From positions 7,894,483 to 7,958,482 of the forward strand of contig CM041546.1 in NCBI GenBank assembly GCA_023238725.1: a stretch of 64,000 bases of DNA. The letters run 5' to 3'. The DNA comes from Scortum barcoo (taxonomy: Eukaryota; Chordata; Actinopteri; Centrarchiformes; Terapontidae). Position 1 is the first letter of the stretch; every line of letters begins with the position of its first letter. The notes below the pieces were generated by a model. It saw only the letters and a list, made by a program, of their open reading frames with translations, ran no database searches and was not told where the DNA came from. This document shows positions 1-14,692 of the stretch, in pieces. Both the position numbers and the translations under genes were made by a program.

Positions 1-1535
1 TGGCATGGTATCAACTCTTGGGGCGTCTTTGTTTAGGATGAAAGGGGCTTTTCTTCAAAAACTGTCTGAAAATCACCACTGAAAAGAAGAAGGAAGGCCA
101 CTGTTAAAAGTACTTTTTGTGTGTACTCCATTAGGCTTTCATTTCTGACCTCCAATTTGTCATACTGGGTTAAAAATATACACTGTTACTGTTGCCACAG
201 TAGCTTCTTTTAACTTACTATTTCACTGTTGGCTTAAATGTCTGGCAATAGCTCCAGTTAGTTGCAAGAACATGCTGTCGACTGAAGTTTAACACTATAA
301 TTAGTTAAGTGTGTGTGAGTGAGTTTTCCAGGATCAAAATATTGACAGGAAACATCACGCTAATTTTTTTAAAAGAAAAATAAGAATGTTTTACCCTTTG
401 CCACACGTGTTCCTGTATAGTGCAAAAATGAACTTGAACTTTTTCCTGTATATCTTAGCAGAGGGTAACTACTACCACTAACACTACCACCATTGGAGTT
501 CAATTCCCAATAGAGCCACACTTATCAAGTGTATACCAACAGTAACGTAAAGCATGAAAAACATCACCTAAGTAGAATACAGCATTTCAAGTGGGTTTTT
601 CTCACTCTACCAATGCGAGAGTTTGACACAGAATAAGGATCAGAAGGTCCAGTGCCTCTTTAATCAAGTGTCAAAATGTTAAAGCTAGTTTGTTGTGGGA
701 TTTATAAACTCCAATGCAGTCACAAAAACATCTGACCAATGATTAATAACTGTCAAATGCTGTGATGTAAGGCAGCTAGTATGAGACTATGAAATCAGAC
801 TGTTGTACATAACAGGCGGAAACATCCTGTATCTGTCCATGACAGACTCACTGAGAAATACCGGGGTTTTCCCAGAAACTCGGCATAAACAGGACAAAGA
901 GACAGGACTCCCGCTGGACCAAAGAGGACAACTTTGACAAATTGTAACCATTTTTTCCGATCACTTGTCACAATATAATGCCTGTAACATTGACAGATCT
1001 TGCCAGGGTAACACTGGGTAAGTACTGGAGACCCTCAGAGTATCGATTAGACACTGCCTTAAGTCTATACGCAGCTCTGGAATCACTGTGATGTTGGTGA
1101 AAATGGTGTTAAAGTTTAATTCAAACTGTGTTTCTCAGAAGAAAAGTTACCTGAAACTGTATGCTTTTCTACTATTGGTTCATGTTCAGACACTAGAGTG
1201 ATGAAGTTTTACAGTCCACTAACGCTGGCCAGAGAGCAGATTGCCATAAAGCTGAAAAAGCAGCAATGCAAGATATAAATACTAAATAAATATAAAAAGA
1301 TACACATCTAAGATAAACAATAAAAATATAAGTATAAGTAATTAGGGTCTAAGGAACCTATAGGTATCTGAACGCATATTACTGTATTTACTAGACTGTG
1401 AAAGACCATCACAAATGCTAACTGAAACACTGACAGTATCTTTATGATCATTCTGAAATGCAAACAACCACCAGGAGCATTTCTTCATGTCACCATAGAA
1501 AGAAGAGAAAAACAGTATAGGGAATATAACTAACT

Positions 1536-1605
1536 ATCCATCCATCTCTCCCTCTCAGGGTATTGCTTATCCTAGTTGAGGGCACTAAAGATGGCAGCTA
1601 GGTCA
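1536..1605 (+). repeat. Possible fragment of CCATCC/GCTTATCC-type fish repeat
   Basis: ctatccatccatctctccc, then gcttatcctagttgaggg, resembles the conserved start of a common fish repeat (CCATCCATCC...GCTTATCC...GAGGG). The copy is short and degenerate, so the call is weak. Confidence 0.3.
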
Positions 1606-1806
1606 CAGGACGTAGCTGTGGAGAAAACACAGACAGATGGGGCCTGCATGCATGCGTACGCACGCACACACACACACAAACAGAGACACAGACAGAGACA
1701 CACACATAAACCACCAGGGGGTCCATCCATCTTAATGTGATCAGGCCCAGCTGAGTGGATCACACCAACATTAATCTCAAGAGACAGTCAGTGGCCTGCT
1801 TGGGTG

Positions 1807-1825
1807 AGTGTGTGTGTGTGTGTGT
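1807..1825. repeat. (GT)n microsatellite
   Basis: A short GT run. Further imperfect CA/TG patches lie at 1660-1705 and 2015-2036. Confidence 0.9.
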
Positions 1826-3432
1826 TTGCATCAATAAAGTGTATGTGTGTTCATGTGTCTGTGTGAGTGTGCTGCTGCTGAACATTTGTCCAGTATCACA
1901 ACAACACATTAGCAGTCTCGACCTCTCCATCAGCCTAAACAGACTGCGACAACTAGTCAGCACCCTCAGATCGTCAGTGACCGAGGGAAAGGAGGAGCAT
2001 GTCACACTCTCTCTGACACACACACACACACACACATTTGCTCTGTATTCAAGTTGTACTGGGATTGACTTATTTGATTCTGAATCAGCAGTGTAGCCGG
2101 AACAAAACCTGGATGAGCCAACAGCTGAAACGCAAAGTGAGGCGCCTAACACACTGCAACGTTCAGCAACAGCCTGGAGGAGCACCAAGAATGAGCTCCA
2201 GTGTGCATAGTCTCACAGGAGAGGCCATGCACAATGGTTAAAACAATCTTAAGTCTGTGCAGTCAACTCATTTAATGATATTTAACGACCAAAAACAACA
2301 GTGAGCTAATAAAATAGCTATATGACTATGACTGAATTTGAGCTGTAGCCTATATTAATACGTGGGCCCCATAATAACAATTACTGAAGAAGTCCAAGTT
2401 TTAATAAACAGGCCTTATATTGATGACTTTTATTTAGAATACTAACAGCAGACTGAGACATTAACCTCATTTGGACGTAGCCTACATGTGTTTACACAGA
2501 CAGCGTGACTTAGCCTTATTGTCAAGTGATGTTTTCCCCTTTGTTGTATGTGTGGTTTTATGTGTACTCGACCATCATCTTTGTGAATTGTAACCTGTTT
2601 GAATAACAAAAGATTTCAAAGCACTCTGACAAGATGTACGTGCGATGTCTGTCGTTGAGGCACAATAAAATCCTTGCTATTGAGCAAACATTTCCAACAT
2701 GACATGCTGGTGTGCTTGCCGCCATTCTAGGTGACCCCGGCACACCCAGGCACACCCATGCCTATGCTGCAGTCATGAAGTGCTTTAGTTTCTGCCTTCC
2801 TGAGGAGAAAGGAGAAGAGATTTTAATTTTTGTTAAAGTTTTATTTTATTCCACCCAGCAACAAGCGTAACCTTTGTAGTATGGCTGAATTTAAACAATG
2901 ATTTGACGTTACCATTACTGTTTACATTACCAACAAGATCAACCACGCTCTAGTGGTATAAGTGAAAAATACTTGTAAAATTCAAACAAAATATTACTCC
3001 TCCTTATCGAGCCTCCATCCTTTCCCTCCTTTGTTTCTGGCCTTTCCCATCTGTTTCGTCCTAGTTAATTAAAACACAGAGGTAGCTGCTGTACCTGACA
3101 AGAGTGTAGTTCATCAATGTGTTACGAGAGAGGCTACCTCCCCAGTGAGTGTGTGTGTGTGTGTCTGTGTGTAATAGAGAGAGACTATTGTATGGTTGCA
3201 GACAAAGAAAGGAAAATCCTGAGGTTCCTCTATACATTTGCAAACCTCCCTCAGCGCGCAGCGCACACACACACACACAGCATAGTTCACTTAAGAGTCT
3301 CCCATGTGCAGCATCTTGAAGACAGACTGGGAGAGTTGAGTGAGAAAATGCTTCCTCAGTGATAAGAATTTAGGGTCTACACATTAATTTGAAAACTGCT
3401 CTATGCATAAACAAATTGGCCCATTTATGTGA

Positions 3433-3435
<3 letters not shown>

Positions 3436-3504
<69 letters not shown>
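3436..3504. repeat. (TG)n microsatellite, about 69 bases
   Basis: An uninterrupted TG run. Its translations give long Cys-Val or Thr-His open frames that are not genes. Confidence 0.98.
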
Positions 3505-3505
<1 letters not shown>

Positions 3506-6500
3506 CAAGAGGCTTCGCATTGTGGCCTAGAAGATGCAATTCACGAAAACAAAGCTTAAACTGCGAGGGGAAGTCTGAGCACTTTGCAAATTGTGAAGCA
3601 ATTGCACTGCACTTATTGTTGAGACTGGGATGGGGGAGGTGGAGTGGGTATATGAGCAAACAAAATCTTAAAACTGCTATTATACGAGTGAACAAAGCCT
3701 CAAGCCTGTAAGTTTACTGTTAGTGAATCTCAAAGTCAAAGTGGAGGTCGCGAAATAATGTGGAGTCAAGGAACAAAGAGTTCTAACACAATGGAGTAAA
3801 GAGCTATTAGGAGCAATGAATAGAGGATGATTAGTTATTCAGAGAAAGGTTTGCAGCTAAACCCTATTTACCCTTGATACACTGTCATGAGTAAGAGACG
3901 GCTGCGTTCAAGTTACAGGGGAAACTTTGCATGGGCACAATGATCTTGTGTGACTGACAGACAATATTCATTATAACTCACATCTTATTTAGGGGCTCTA
4001 ATTTTAAACCACGATCAGGATTTGGGCCAAAACAGAAAATGTGAATGCTTATCAATATGTTAATGTAATTAGAGGATAATGCGAGCGGTGAGGATATGGG
4101 ACATTGCCATAAACATCTGTGCAAGCATGTCAGCGAGTCTGATCCTTCAAAATTCCCAGATTGGGCATGTGACAGACTTCCTTAATTTATCATATCCAGT
4201 AAGAAATTTCAGTGGCTTTTCAGAGATGTCCTATTGTCTGATCTGTCGATTAAGGGCTACAAAATAAAAGTGCTCGAATATCTGAAGCCTTTCATAGTCA
4301 GGGGTTTAAGCTGAGATACAGTGAAACTCTCATGGACTTGTTTTTCTGTCCCACAAATAAGTAGCTCTGGCCAGACAGAGAAAAAACAAACACAAAAGTT
4401 CTCTCACCATTATTTCACATAATATTGTTATTTGCATTCTTGTGTGTCTTTCTTTTCATCTGTGAATAGACTAGTGTGCGCAAAAGTGTGTGTATGTGTC
4501 TAAAGCAGCTGGGTCTGCATGTTCCTCTCAGTCCTCAATCCAGTCTGTGTGTGTGACCTCCTGAATTGTGTTACTTAGTCTCGTGTTCCCGTTGCTGCAC
4601 ACTGAAACAGCTCTGTGTGTGTGTGTATTTTAGAAAATGTGTCACATGTCACATGCTGACCATAGATCTCTGGAACTACTGGAGCAGACTCACTTGTTGT
4701 TTTGACTGGAGAGAGACAGCATGTGCACCGTATGAGTGTGAGAGCATGTGCATGTGTGTGAAACCACTACCTCATGTCTACATAGGAACTGAGTGTTTTC
4801 CCAACTTCTTGTTTTGTCTATACATAATCCTTGAGACGGTGTTTGTACTAGATCAGTCAGCACATTGTTGCGAGAAAAGAATGGTAAGATGTTTGTTTAT
4901 CATGAACCAAAAGATATACTGATAAAGTCAAGTAGTAGATCTGATCTGAAGTTACATGCAGGCCGGCCGATCCACTGTTTAGATGGCTGATTATCACACC
5001 TGTTGCCTTCTTGCCTTACAGACCACTTCAGTGTGTAACTGTTGTCATACATGAACAAATGGCAATCGGATAGAGTTTTACAGTTCTGGGAACTAATTTT
5101 GTCCATCAAAAGTCACTTTCAGGTAACACCACAGTCAGCTGTAATCTCATTGGTTGTGGTCTGCAAAGCTGGCATCATAATATAACTCAAAAACTGAACT
5201 TTGAGTAGGAAATTCAACGTTGTGTGTTTTTGTTCTTTACATTGGTAAAGAAGGTCTGATGAGCCTTACTGACTGATTGAAAGTGCAGCATAGTGAAAAT
5301 GTCTGGATGTCTATTGTGATATTTGTGAGTCATTAAACATTATGACTTTACATTTGTCTATTTAAGTTATTTTTTACCCTAATATATGGGGAGTAGGTAT
5401 AAAAATGATTACAGTTCCTGCACACTACAACAGAATCAGGTGTAGTCATCCTTAGATTGAAGTCGAGAGGGTCTCTGATCTAAGTGTCAGTGTTTCTGTT
5501 GAACAAACAAAAAATGTGTGACTGTCCAAATAACCTGACTGTGCTGCACATGTAAACACCCCCCTACAAGCAAAAATGCTTCATGTTTGAGTGAAACAGA
5601 CACTCATCTCTGGGTTGATTATTCTTTGATGACTGCAGACCATTTGCAAGAAAACTGGTTTGAGCAAATAGTCTGTAAGAAGATCAGTTGTGTGCGTGTT
5701 TGTGCGTGTGTAAACTGTATTTGCCAGCGACACACTGAGGATAATTCAGTTACTCAGGGGTTCTGTAGTGTAATGCCTTGTAATGACACACAATCTCATT
5801 TTGTCCAAGGAGACACATCAATCTTTTGGATTTACTGTGGGGAGCAGAGTCTCTCCTTGTGAGTGAGTGGGAAAAACAGTGGATGGAGAGCGTGGGTGTG
5901 TGTGTGTGTATGTGTGTGAGGCATGTATTTGTGTGTTAAGCAGTGGGGAAGAGGGAAATGGAATAATATGTTCAGACCAGTGGAGCTGAAAACTACCTAT
6001 ACATTGGTTTGATAAACAGCAGGAAAGGCCACCGTGGTACATAGCTAGAAGAGGTGTGGGTGTGTGAATATGTGTGGGTGTGTAAGTGAGTGGGAACGTG
6101 TCTGCATATGATTGTGTGTGTGTTTGTGTCAGGAATGAAATAGAAAAAGAAAATGGGAATTCCATTGTGGAGGTGTGTGTGTTTGTGTGTGCTAAACTGC
6201 AAAAATCAAGAGATTGTGTGTACATGGTGCACTCATGCATTCCCACAATCCTACACACATATGTATGTGATCAAGAACCCTTGTGTAAACATCCTTTACT
6301 CCTCTGCAACTCTACTTTTCTGAGGCACATCAGCACGTTTTCTCCCTCCTTTGTTGCTGCTTCACATTTTCACTTCTGCTCCACAGGGAGAAAAACAAAA
6401 AGAAAAGATGGGATCATTGACCAACGAAAGACAAAACGAAAACGCAGTCAAGTAGAGCAGAGCAATGTGGCTTGTGTATTTGCTTTTAAGATGAAGGGGA

Positions 6501-9068
6501 GATATGGACAAATTATCTGGAGTGAATATCACATGAATCCCAGCGGTTGTGATAGTACAGTCTCAATGGGAGCCTTAAGGTGGGGAAGATGTACCTACTT
6601 TGATTGTTTGGTGTGCGTGCATGCGTGCATGCGTGCATGTGTGTGTAGGAGAAAGAGAAAATGTCTCCTTATTCTCTTAAACCTTATTCACTTCCAAACT
6701 GTTACGGTTAGAGAAATTCAAATTACAAAAGAGCACATAGGCCTAATTCAATTTGCTTTTAACTCATTCTCCCCACCCTATTTCTCCTGGTCTCCCCTTT
6801 CACTCTCAAGCAGAGTTATCTGCAAAAACGGATACCCTATTCTTTTAGTGACTCCACTATTCTTTAGTCAGTCTTTATTATGAAGTGTGTCACCAGTGAG
6901 CTGTGCTGTGTCTTTTTCCCCACCGTGTCAGGGCCTCTGGCATCAAAAACACAATGTGCTGAGTTTGACTGATCTACGAACAGAAATTGTTGCAAGGAGG
7001 GCTAAGAAAAGAATCCAGCAGCAGAGGAAGCTCTGAGGCGTGCTGATTGAGACGGAGAAAGTGGAGCGCAACTATCAGGTGCTGAAGACTGTCATCCACG
7101 TGCTGAAAAGCATGAAAGAGTGCTGGCATGATAATAGCAAATATAAGAAAAGTGTGTATCAAATGATGTTCATTAACTGGAAAGTTAACTGGATGCGACA
7201 GTAGCAGGAAAAAAGAAGTGGTGTTGTGTTGAGATTTCTGATGTCCATTCAACATAAGCTGATATCAGATATTACAAGAGACAAAAGAAAGAGATGTGAT
7301 TTTTCTGTAGTAAATAAAAGGCTGTAAGACAGATACAGATGACAGATAAAGCATGGAGAAAGGATAGGCAGGTCACTGGTACTGTACATTTTTGCCATTA
7401 TGATTTATTTCCAGCTGTGTAAGACAGTGTGCTAGCCATATAAAGCACTTATATAATAAACTAAGCACCCAATGAACTCAGATTGTTTTTACATTATACG
7501 ATACATTCATCGTGTTTATGATTTGAATTATTTCAAGGGGGAAAAAAACTGCCTGAATATGACGTGACAGCTAGACCTTGGCCTCAAGTGACACACATAA
7601 TACACTTTGTTCTACTATCCAGCAGTAAACACACATGCACACAAAGACAACATGCATTCAGTTACAGTTTTAAACTCAAGTAAGCTAGAATTTAAAATCC
7701 AAATTATTAAAAAAATAATGAACCATACCCATAAACAATCCATTGTGTTAGCTGACAGCTGTGAAGTCCAGGTGTATTTACGGCAGTAGATTCAACATGT
7801 GTTACATATTGTATTATCCATGTTCAACACTATTACTGTTTAGAGTAATATCATTGTCCAGATACCTTGAAATTCTGTGCAAGCACATACAACCATTCAT
7901 AAACATAAAGCAATGAATCTGGTAATTCATTCTGGCCCTGCCAAGTTTCTTAGGGACAAATCAGGTCAGAAAAAGAAGTGATAAAACACAATTTTGCCCT
8001 CTTCTTTAAAGTAAAGTCTACCTCTGACTCATAGCATGTTACTTCTGTGTTTGTGCCTTCTCAGTCGAGTCCTGACGTTAGCCAAGCCGTAAGTCGTAAG
8101 GCTCATTGTTTTTTTTCTCCATCTAGACATCAGTGGCCCCAGATTTACTTCTCTCTTAGCTGGCCAAAGCCCTGAAGTTTACACCTTCGCCACAATGTTT
8201 GACACAAATCTATGTAAAAGGTCAGCAGTGAGGTTGATAAGACCCATTATTCCACAGTATCGGCGTGGAGAGTGGATGGAGTTGTAACAGCCAGACGCAA
8301 ATCACAGGAAACGGGTAGCTAAAACACTGGGGACCTGTCAGCTAACACAAACACATTCACAATGCACGCGAACACACAAGCATGCAGACACTTTTCACAA
8401 CGTCTCCGTCTGCTTTGTTTACAAAGTGTGTGCACGTGCATGTGTATTTTGCTACGGTGACTATTAGTGACTATAAAAATCAAGGCTTTGGCAGAGCTAA
8501 AGGTCTGCGTGAAAATGGTGTTCAAATCCTTTATGATTGTAGCCAACCACAGAAATGAATAGAAAACGACACTGACAAAAAAAAAAAAAAGATTTGAGAG
8601 TCTGTGTAGCTTGAATAAAGAGTCCAAAACATTTGTGTTTAAAAGGTATTAAATATGTATTAAAAACCCTAACAATGGCATTGTGTAATTTTCAATATGG
8701 CTTAATGGCCAGATTAAATTTGCTTTCCGGTAAGGCAGATAAATATGTTACTATTAGTGTCAAAAGGTGGAAGAAAAAAAAAGAAAAAAAACAGGGAAAA
8801 CAAATAGAAGGAGCTGAACAAAGGAAAGAGGATAAAATACTGTATGGGCTCCAAGGTTATCTTTTATACTCTCTGGATAAGTGAGGCCAGTAACTCAGAG
8901 AGTAAGAAATTGCCACTCTCCTGTTACAAAAACCAGGACTGTTAAAATTTTCAGTGTATTAAATCCTTCAATTTCTGCTTCTATTCAAGAGATGTCAACA
9001 TGACTATTTCTCGACCTGTTTTTTGCTAACCCCACAAGCATTTGAAGAAATCACATTTTAATGCCTAT

Positions 9069-9070
<2 letters not shown>

Positions 9071-9114
<44 letters not shown>

Positions 9115-9117
9115 TTT
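9071..9117. repeat. (AT)18 followed by poly-T
   Basis: An uninterrupted AT run of 36 bases passes directly into a T run of about 11 bases. Confidence 0.97.
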
Positions 9118-9590
9118 AAATTAGCACTTTTCATGACCACAGATGCTAAACATAACTTTTATTATTGTGTAATATGTACACAGGTTTTTAAGAGCGGTGC
9201 AGGCCTCCATATCAGCATTAATTCAACTTCAGACTATTTATTGGAGAGTATGAGCTGCCAGCGCAGCAGTCGAACATCAAGGCAGCTGTCAGCCTGCCAG
9301 CAATTCTTCACTTGCGTTTGAGAGCGCTCTCAATGCACAAGAAACCTACTTCCACTGCCTATTCCCTCTGTGTCATCCTGTCTACCTGCCTGCCTCGAAG
9401 ATATGTAAGATGAAGTTGGGTATTGGGTCTGGGTTAGAGCAGTGAATCATTAACACCTGACTTTGAGCACATTGCAATAACAATGACAGAGATTATGACT
9501 GCCAAAAATGTGACTAAATAGAGAGCAGGGGGAGAAAGAGAGAGAGAGAGATAATGAAATGAAATGAGCTGTAACTGTGGAACAAAGGGC

Positions 9591-9610
9591 TTTTTTTTTT
9601 TTTTTTTTTT
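9591..9610. repeat. Poly-T run, 20 bases
   Basis: Twenty T in a row. It may be a retroposon poly-A tail in minus orientation, but no element body was recognised beside it. Confidence 0.95.
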
Positions 9611-12099
9611 AATGCTTCGAGTCTGTTGATGATGGTTCACACAGACACAGCAACAAATACACACACACACAGACGAGTTTAATGACCCATTCTGAGTGAC
9701 CGGCTGTAAATTCCTTGTTTATGACGCTGAGCATCACGGTTCAGCTTGTTCACAAAAGGGCTTTCACTGTCACTGACAACACACACACAGACACACACAC
9801 ACACAGATATACAAAGAGCAAGAAGGGACCGTTAATATAGCCTGGGGCAAAACAAACACATACACACGCATCAGCTTCCTTAATAATATCAAGCGCGCTA
9901 TAACTGGGACACAAAACAGAGCTTTAAAAAGACATAGTGAAGTCTTTTTCCAGTCTGACGATGTACAAAAAAAAAAAAAAAAATGAACTCTGCCCTCGGG
10001 CTTAGCAGTTTGTATAAAGAAGCTACAGAAGAAATAACATAAGATATAATCCTAAACTAAATGCTGGTGACTGGAACATAAGCCAATTAAAGAGCACAAA
10101 CCCAACATCAGAAGCATGAGTAGGGTGGAGTTAAAAGGTACCATGTCTGATCCAATCCCATGTGGAAAAACAATAATGTGCATTTTCAGTGTTTTTTTCT
10201 TCGACGTTCCTCACGATCATAAAGTGCTATTCCCTCCACTGCTTCACAGCTCTCACTGAGCATTCAATATATACATACACATCAAAAGGTATTAAAATAT
10301 TTCCTGGAATCTGACTCCAATTTTGACCTTCTTATAACCATCTGAATGGAGGCCAGCACACTGTCTACTGCCAATAAGCATCCTAACATTCAAAAGCAGC
10401 TCTATGGAGTTTCTAATGGATTACGTAGCAGTCTTGGTTTCATTGAGCTGCTTTAAAAGTTATTCAATTTGTACTTGCGATACATCACTCAATGTTTGTC
10501 CTTCAGTTCCACAGTGTGCTGATGAAACATCACTCTGTGTATAAAACTGTGTATAAAAGTGAATGAATCAAACTGAAGCCCTAAAGCCCTTTTGTGTATT
10601 TAAAGTAAATTGCTGACAAAGACACTGGTGCAACATGCTGATTTTAGACTGAACTGTCACAGAAATAATCAAGGTTTTTACTCATTAATGTGTCAAGTAA
10701 AGATGACTCACAATTACCACTGATGGCCCTGGAAAAAACCTAACAATGTTCTTTTGATACAGAGCCAGAGGGCATTTGAGGACAACGTGGACTATGTTTA
10801 ATTTGTTTTCTGATGGAGACGAGATTAACTTGGTGAAAAAGTCCAATCTAATTAGGATTTAATAGTTTCAAATTAATGAATATGCAACTTAATGAAACTA
10901 ATATTGTCAATCAATTTGAACTCTTAAATGACATTTTCAAAGGTAGTCCCAGGTGAAACTCTACGCCATGCTGTTGTCAAGACTTGCACTAATAAAGTGA
11001 AGGGGATGGTACATTAGGTCCATTTCTAAGACCCAGAATAATATAACCATGAACAGAGTCAACTGAAATGAGCTAATGGGTTTTATCTAACAAAATAGTT
11101 TAGGGTTAAAAAGTCAAAGCGGGTGAAGGCTGTAGGGTTTTTGTTCTATAATATGTCTCCCTCGTCCTCACAACTTCCCTGACCTGCACCACTAAAAGCT
11201 AACTGGCTTTCAATCCATATACACTGCCATTTGTGTAAAATAGAGCATTCAGCATAGTCAAAAACATTGAACCCAGCTTAATACAGTAGAAAGCAAGTAT
11301 TTCTTTCCCTTTGGCCTCTGACGATAAAATGATGAGGGCAGGCTTGACAGGCACATAGTATCTACAGTTTCCATTGAGCCAAATTTAAGATTTTAGGACT
11401 TCAGTTTAATCCAGTTCTGCTTTTAAGTGTGGCTTTAAAATATAATTTAAACTAGCAACATGTCTTATAACATTATACTTCATTAGTAAAGACATTTGTC
11501 AGGCTAAGCTTATATGCTTGCATGTATCCTAACATACTTAGATTGATAATGTCAGTGTGTTGATGTTTAACAAGTATATTGTTTGCTATGTTCTCTCATC
11601 ACATAGCATGAAAAAGCCCACAGGTTACCTTCTCATTATCATTTAAGATACATATACATATATTTTTTTTATTCATAATGCACTGAAGTTATTTGAGATT
11701 CAAGGCTTTAAAGATCTACAGATAACCTGTGGACGCACTTCACTTTGCCGCATGACAACATGACTTAAGATTAAGTTAAAAAAAAGAGAGAGAAGAAGAG
11801 AGAGACCTTAAAAAATGCATCCCACATGTTCAAAAACAAAGACAAACCGGCGACAAACTGGAGACATTAAAGGCCACACACACACTACAAATTAATAGTT
11901 CGAAATGTTCCCTTCTGACGCAGAGGCAGTTCGGAGAACACTGCAACTGATGTTGTGCATGTGTGTCTGCGTGTCAGACAAAGATCTCTCTGTTTCATCA
12001 GCTGACAAATGTCACCAATGATGTCACTACTACCTCAGAGGAATATTTAAAACAGATCATCTAAAAACAGAACACATAAAGAGCTTTTCTCTCTCCCGG

Positions 12100-12125
12100 A
12101 CACACACACACACACACACACACAC
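12100..12125. repeat. (AC)n microsatellite
   Basis: A perfect AC run of about 26 bases upstream of the Tc1-like relic. Confidence 0.95.
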
Positions 12126-12489
12126 TAAGGGAACCATGTCAAATTAGTGACACCAGTGACTGACCGATCTCACAAAAGCACACATTAAGCTTGGATTTTC
12201 AGTAACACCAGTCTTATTTGTGAGAGATTTGTCAACAACCGATTCACCCAGTCAATATATTGGTGTAATCCCAACCCTCCTAAAATGTTGCAGTTAAAAG
12301 ACAAAAAAAAAAACAAGAGGATTTATTTGCAGCCAGCCTGACCCTTTCGAAAAACAACAGCGAGTTCATCTGGATCAGATATAGACCCCCTGCTGGAAGG
12401 AGGCTGGCTTCTGCATTCATATACACACGACAACACAAAAAACTCACAAACACGAGACAAACAGCTGGGTGACAAATTAAAGGAAAAAC

Positions 12490-12978
12490 ATGAATGTCTG
12501 ACCCCCTACAGTGAGGGGATCTGGTGGCTCTGTTATGCTGTGGGGGGCATTTTGCTGGCATGGTTTGGGTCCATTTGTTCCCTTAGAAGGAAGGGTCACT
12601 GCAAATCCATACAAAGTTGTTCTAAATGATGACAAAACTTTTCTATCCTGACAGGAGTGGTTTTCAGGATGACAAAGCCCCTATCTATAGTGCTCAAAGG
12701 GTCAATGAATGGTTTGATGAGGATGAAGATGATGTGAATCATTTGCTATGGCCTTCACAGTCACCATATCTCAACCCAACTGAACACCTCTGGGAGATTT
12801 TGGAGGGATGTGTTAGACAGCGCTCTCCACCACCATCATCACCAAAACACCAAATGAGGGAATATCTTTTGAAAGAACGGTGTTCATCCCTCCAGTACAT
12901 TTCAGAGACTTGTAGTTTACGCCAAGGTGAAGTAGTGAAGCTGTTGTTGAGGCACATGGTGGCCCAGCTCCTTACTGA
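12490..12978 (+). mobile_element. Tc1/mariner-like transposase relic (C-terminal half, broken)
   Basis: A decayed copy of a fish Tc1-like DNA transposon. On the plus strand one frame reads GSGGSVMLWGAFCWHGLGP and then FVPLEGRVTANPYKVV (about 12513-12620), typical of the central catalytic domain. A shift into the next frame at about 12626 reads FYPDRSGFQDDKAPIY, then NEWFDEDEDDVNHLLWPSQS and PYLNPTEHLWEIL. QDDKAPI carries the second catalytic Asp, and the Glu of TEHLWEIL is the third residue of the DDE triad. A few codons seem deleted at the junction. The end of the gene (GGPAPY then stop, 12958-12978) is in yet another frame, so at least two frameshifts are present. The N-terminal DNA-binding half and the terminal inverted repeats were not seen. 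It is a dead fossil with no likely function. Confidence 0.88.
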
Positions 12979-14688
12979 GACACTTTATGTTCTACCCGTC
13001 TGTAGAAATGGTCAGGCAAGTAGGTACGTAAGCATGTGAAGTTATAAACACAGATATTCACATAGTTGTGATTTGATAATGACCGAGATCCATCTCTGAA
13101 ATAAAGGATAGACAGAGGCAATGAAAGGGCTAACAACAGTGAGTGTGTGTGTTCATAAACCTTCAATTTTTCCTTTTAAACATGCCAATCTTGGTGCTGA
13201 CCAGATGTGCAGATATTTATCTACTATGGCTGAACTAGTTGGATTTACAGACCATATTAGATAAAGTGCTGTCTAAGAGGCTTTCGTTGGAAATAAAGAC
13301 CACTAAGCTCTGAAGACTACAAACATCAAACTACAAGACAGTCAACTCTTTAGTAAAGCACTGACTGGATTTTTTTTATTTGCTTTTTTGTTTGATAAAA
13401 GGCTGAATATGTTGTGAGGTTAGAAAATAATCATGTAAAAGTAGACAAAAATATAATGCAGGAGCTTCATTTTTGCTAATGCTGCACTTCTGCTGTGTTC
13501 AAAGTCTCATTCAAAGTCTGTTTTTGCAGTTGAAAATTCCTCTATTAAAAATTTAAAAAAAAAAAAAAAATCTGTAGACTTAAAACAGGCCAAAGTCCTC
13601 TTGTTGGTGGGTCAGTATGTTACATGAACAAGAATGCTGCTGCAGATAGCCCAGAGGATTAAAGCACATTGATGGAAATTTCAGTAAAACACTGAGACCT
13701 CCTTACTGACAGCAACAAACACAACAGGCTGATGTATTGATGTTCACGTCTTATCTACAACCTTGAGATGGTGATTAGTAACAGCCCGAGCTTCTTTTCT
13801 CGACAGCTACAGCAGCTTAAAAGCCGAAGGACTTGAACAAATTAGTGCAAGAACAAAAAAGTATTTATCTAAACAAAGAAAGCTTCTTCTCTTACAGAAC
13901 ACTATCGTTGTGTCTATAAGTTATTTATTTCTTTGCTTTGCGATTGAAGCCATTCGGGTATAGGCATGGTGTACGTGCTGGAGGATGATTGATGTATTAT
14001 CATCAGTGGAGGCCCAGAGCAGTGGAATTAGTCTGTTGTAACCTTTTTTAACTAGTCCACAGAGAATACAGCACATGGCTTAGTGGAGACACACAGATCT
14101 GTAAACAAGATGAAATTAGCCCATAAAAATGTGGGTGTTGGTGTGTCTGTGCATCTACACACATGAAAGCGGTCAGGTCTAGCTACCTATCAATTCTTCC
14201 ATCTACAGCATTTATCTAATCTTACAATATTACATTTATTTATCCATGTACACTATGGAATCTGCAAACTTCTTTGCTGGCATTAGTGTTTCTGTTATAA
14301 TAAAACAAAAAAAAAACAAAACATATACAACAAAAGTATTCTTAGAATCACTGTCAGTGACGCCACAGGCAAAATAACAACAATAATTATAAAAAGAACA
14401 TAGAAACTATCACAGCTACGATGGAGAATGATGGGAGGTCTATTTGTGTGACTGTGTCTGTTTTTTCTCTGCATTCATGATAAAACTGAAATGGAGACAA
14501 ATGGCTAGACACCTGTTGGGTTTCTATTATGTTTACATTTGAAGAACAAATAGCGCTGTAAGTACATACACATACACACACCCACACCCCCCCCCCAAGC
14601 AAAGCATGTGAAATTGATAAAATTAGAAGCACAGTGGGGCTTTGTTTAAGTGGTTGTGCAAAGAGAGGGAGAGAGCGCACACACATAT

Positions 14689-14692
<4 letters not shown>

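Noticed and set aside
490..520. tRNA B-box-like agttcaattcc
   Set aside because: No A box upstream and no cloverleaf could be drawn; probably chance.
6086..6883. 265-codon plus-strand open frame, the longest in the window
   Set aside because: It starts in TG repeats (Cys-Val runs), has no recognisable domain, and its composition shifts along its length; chance read-through in an intron.
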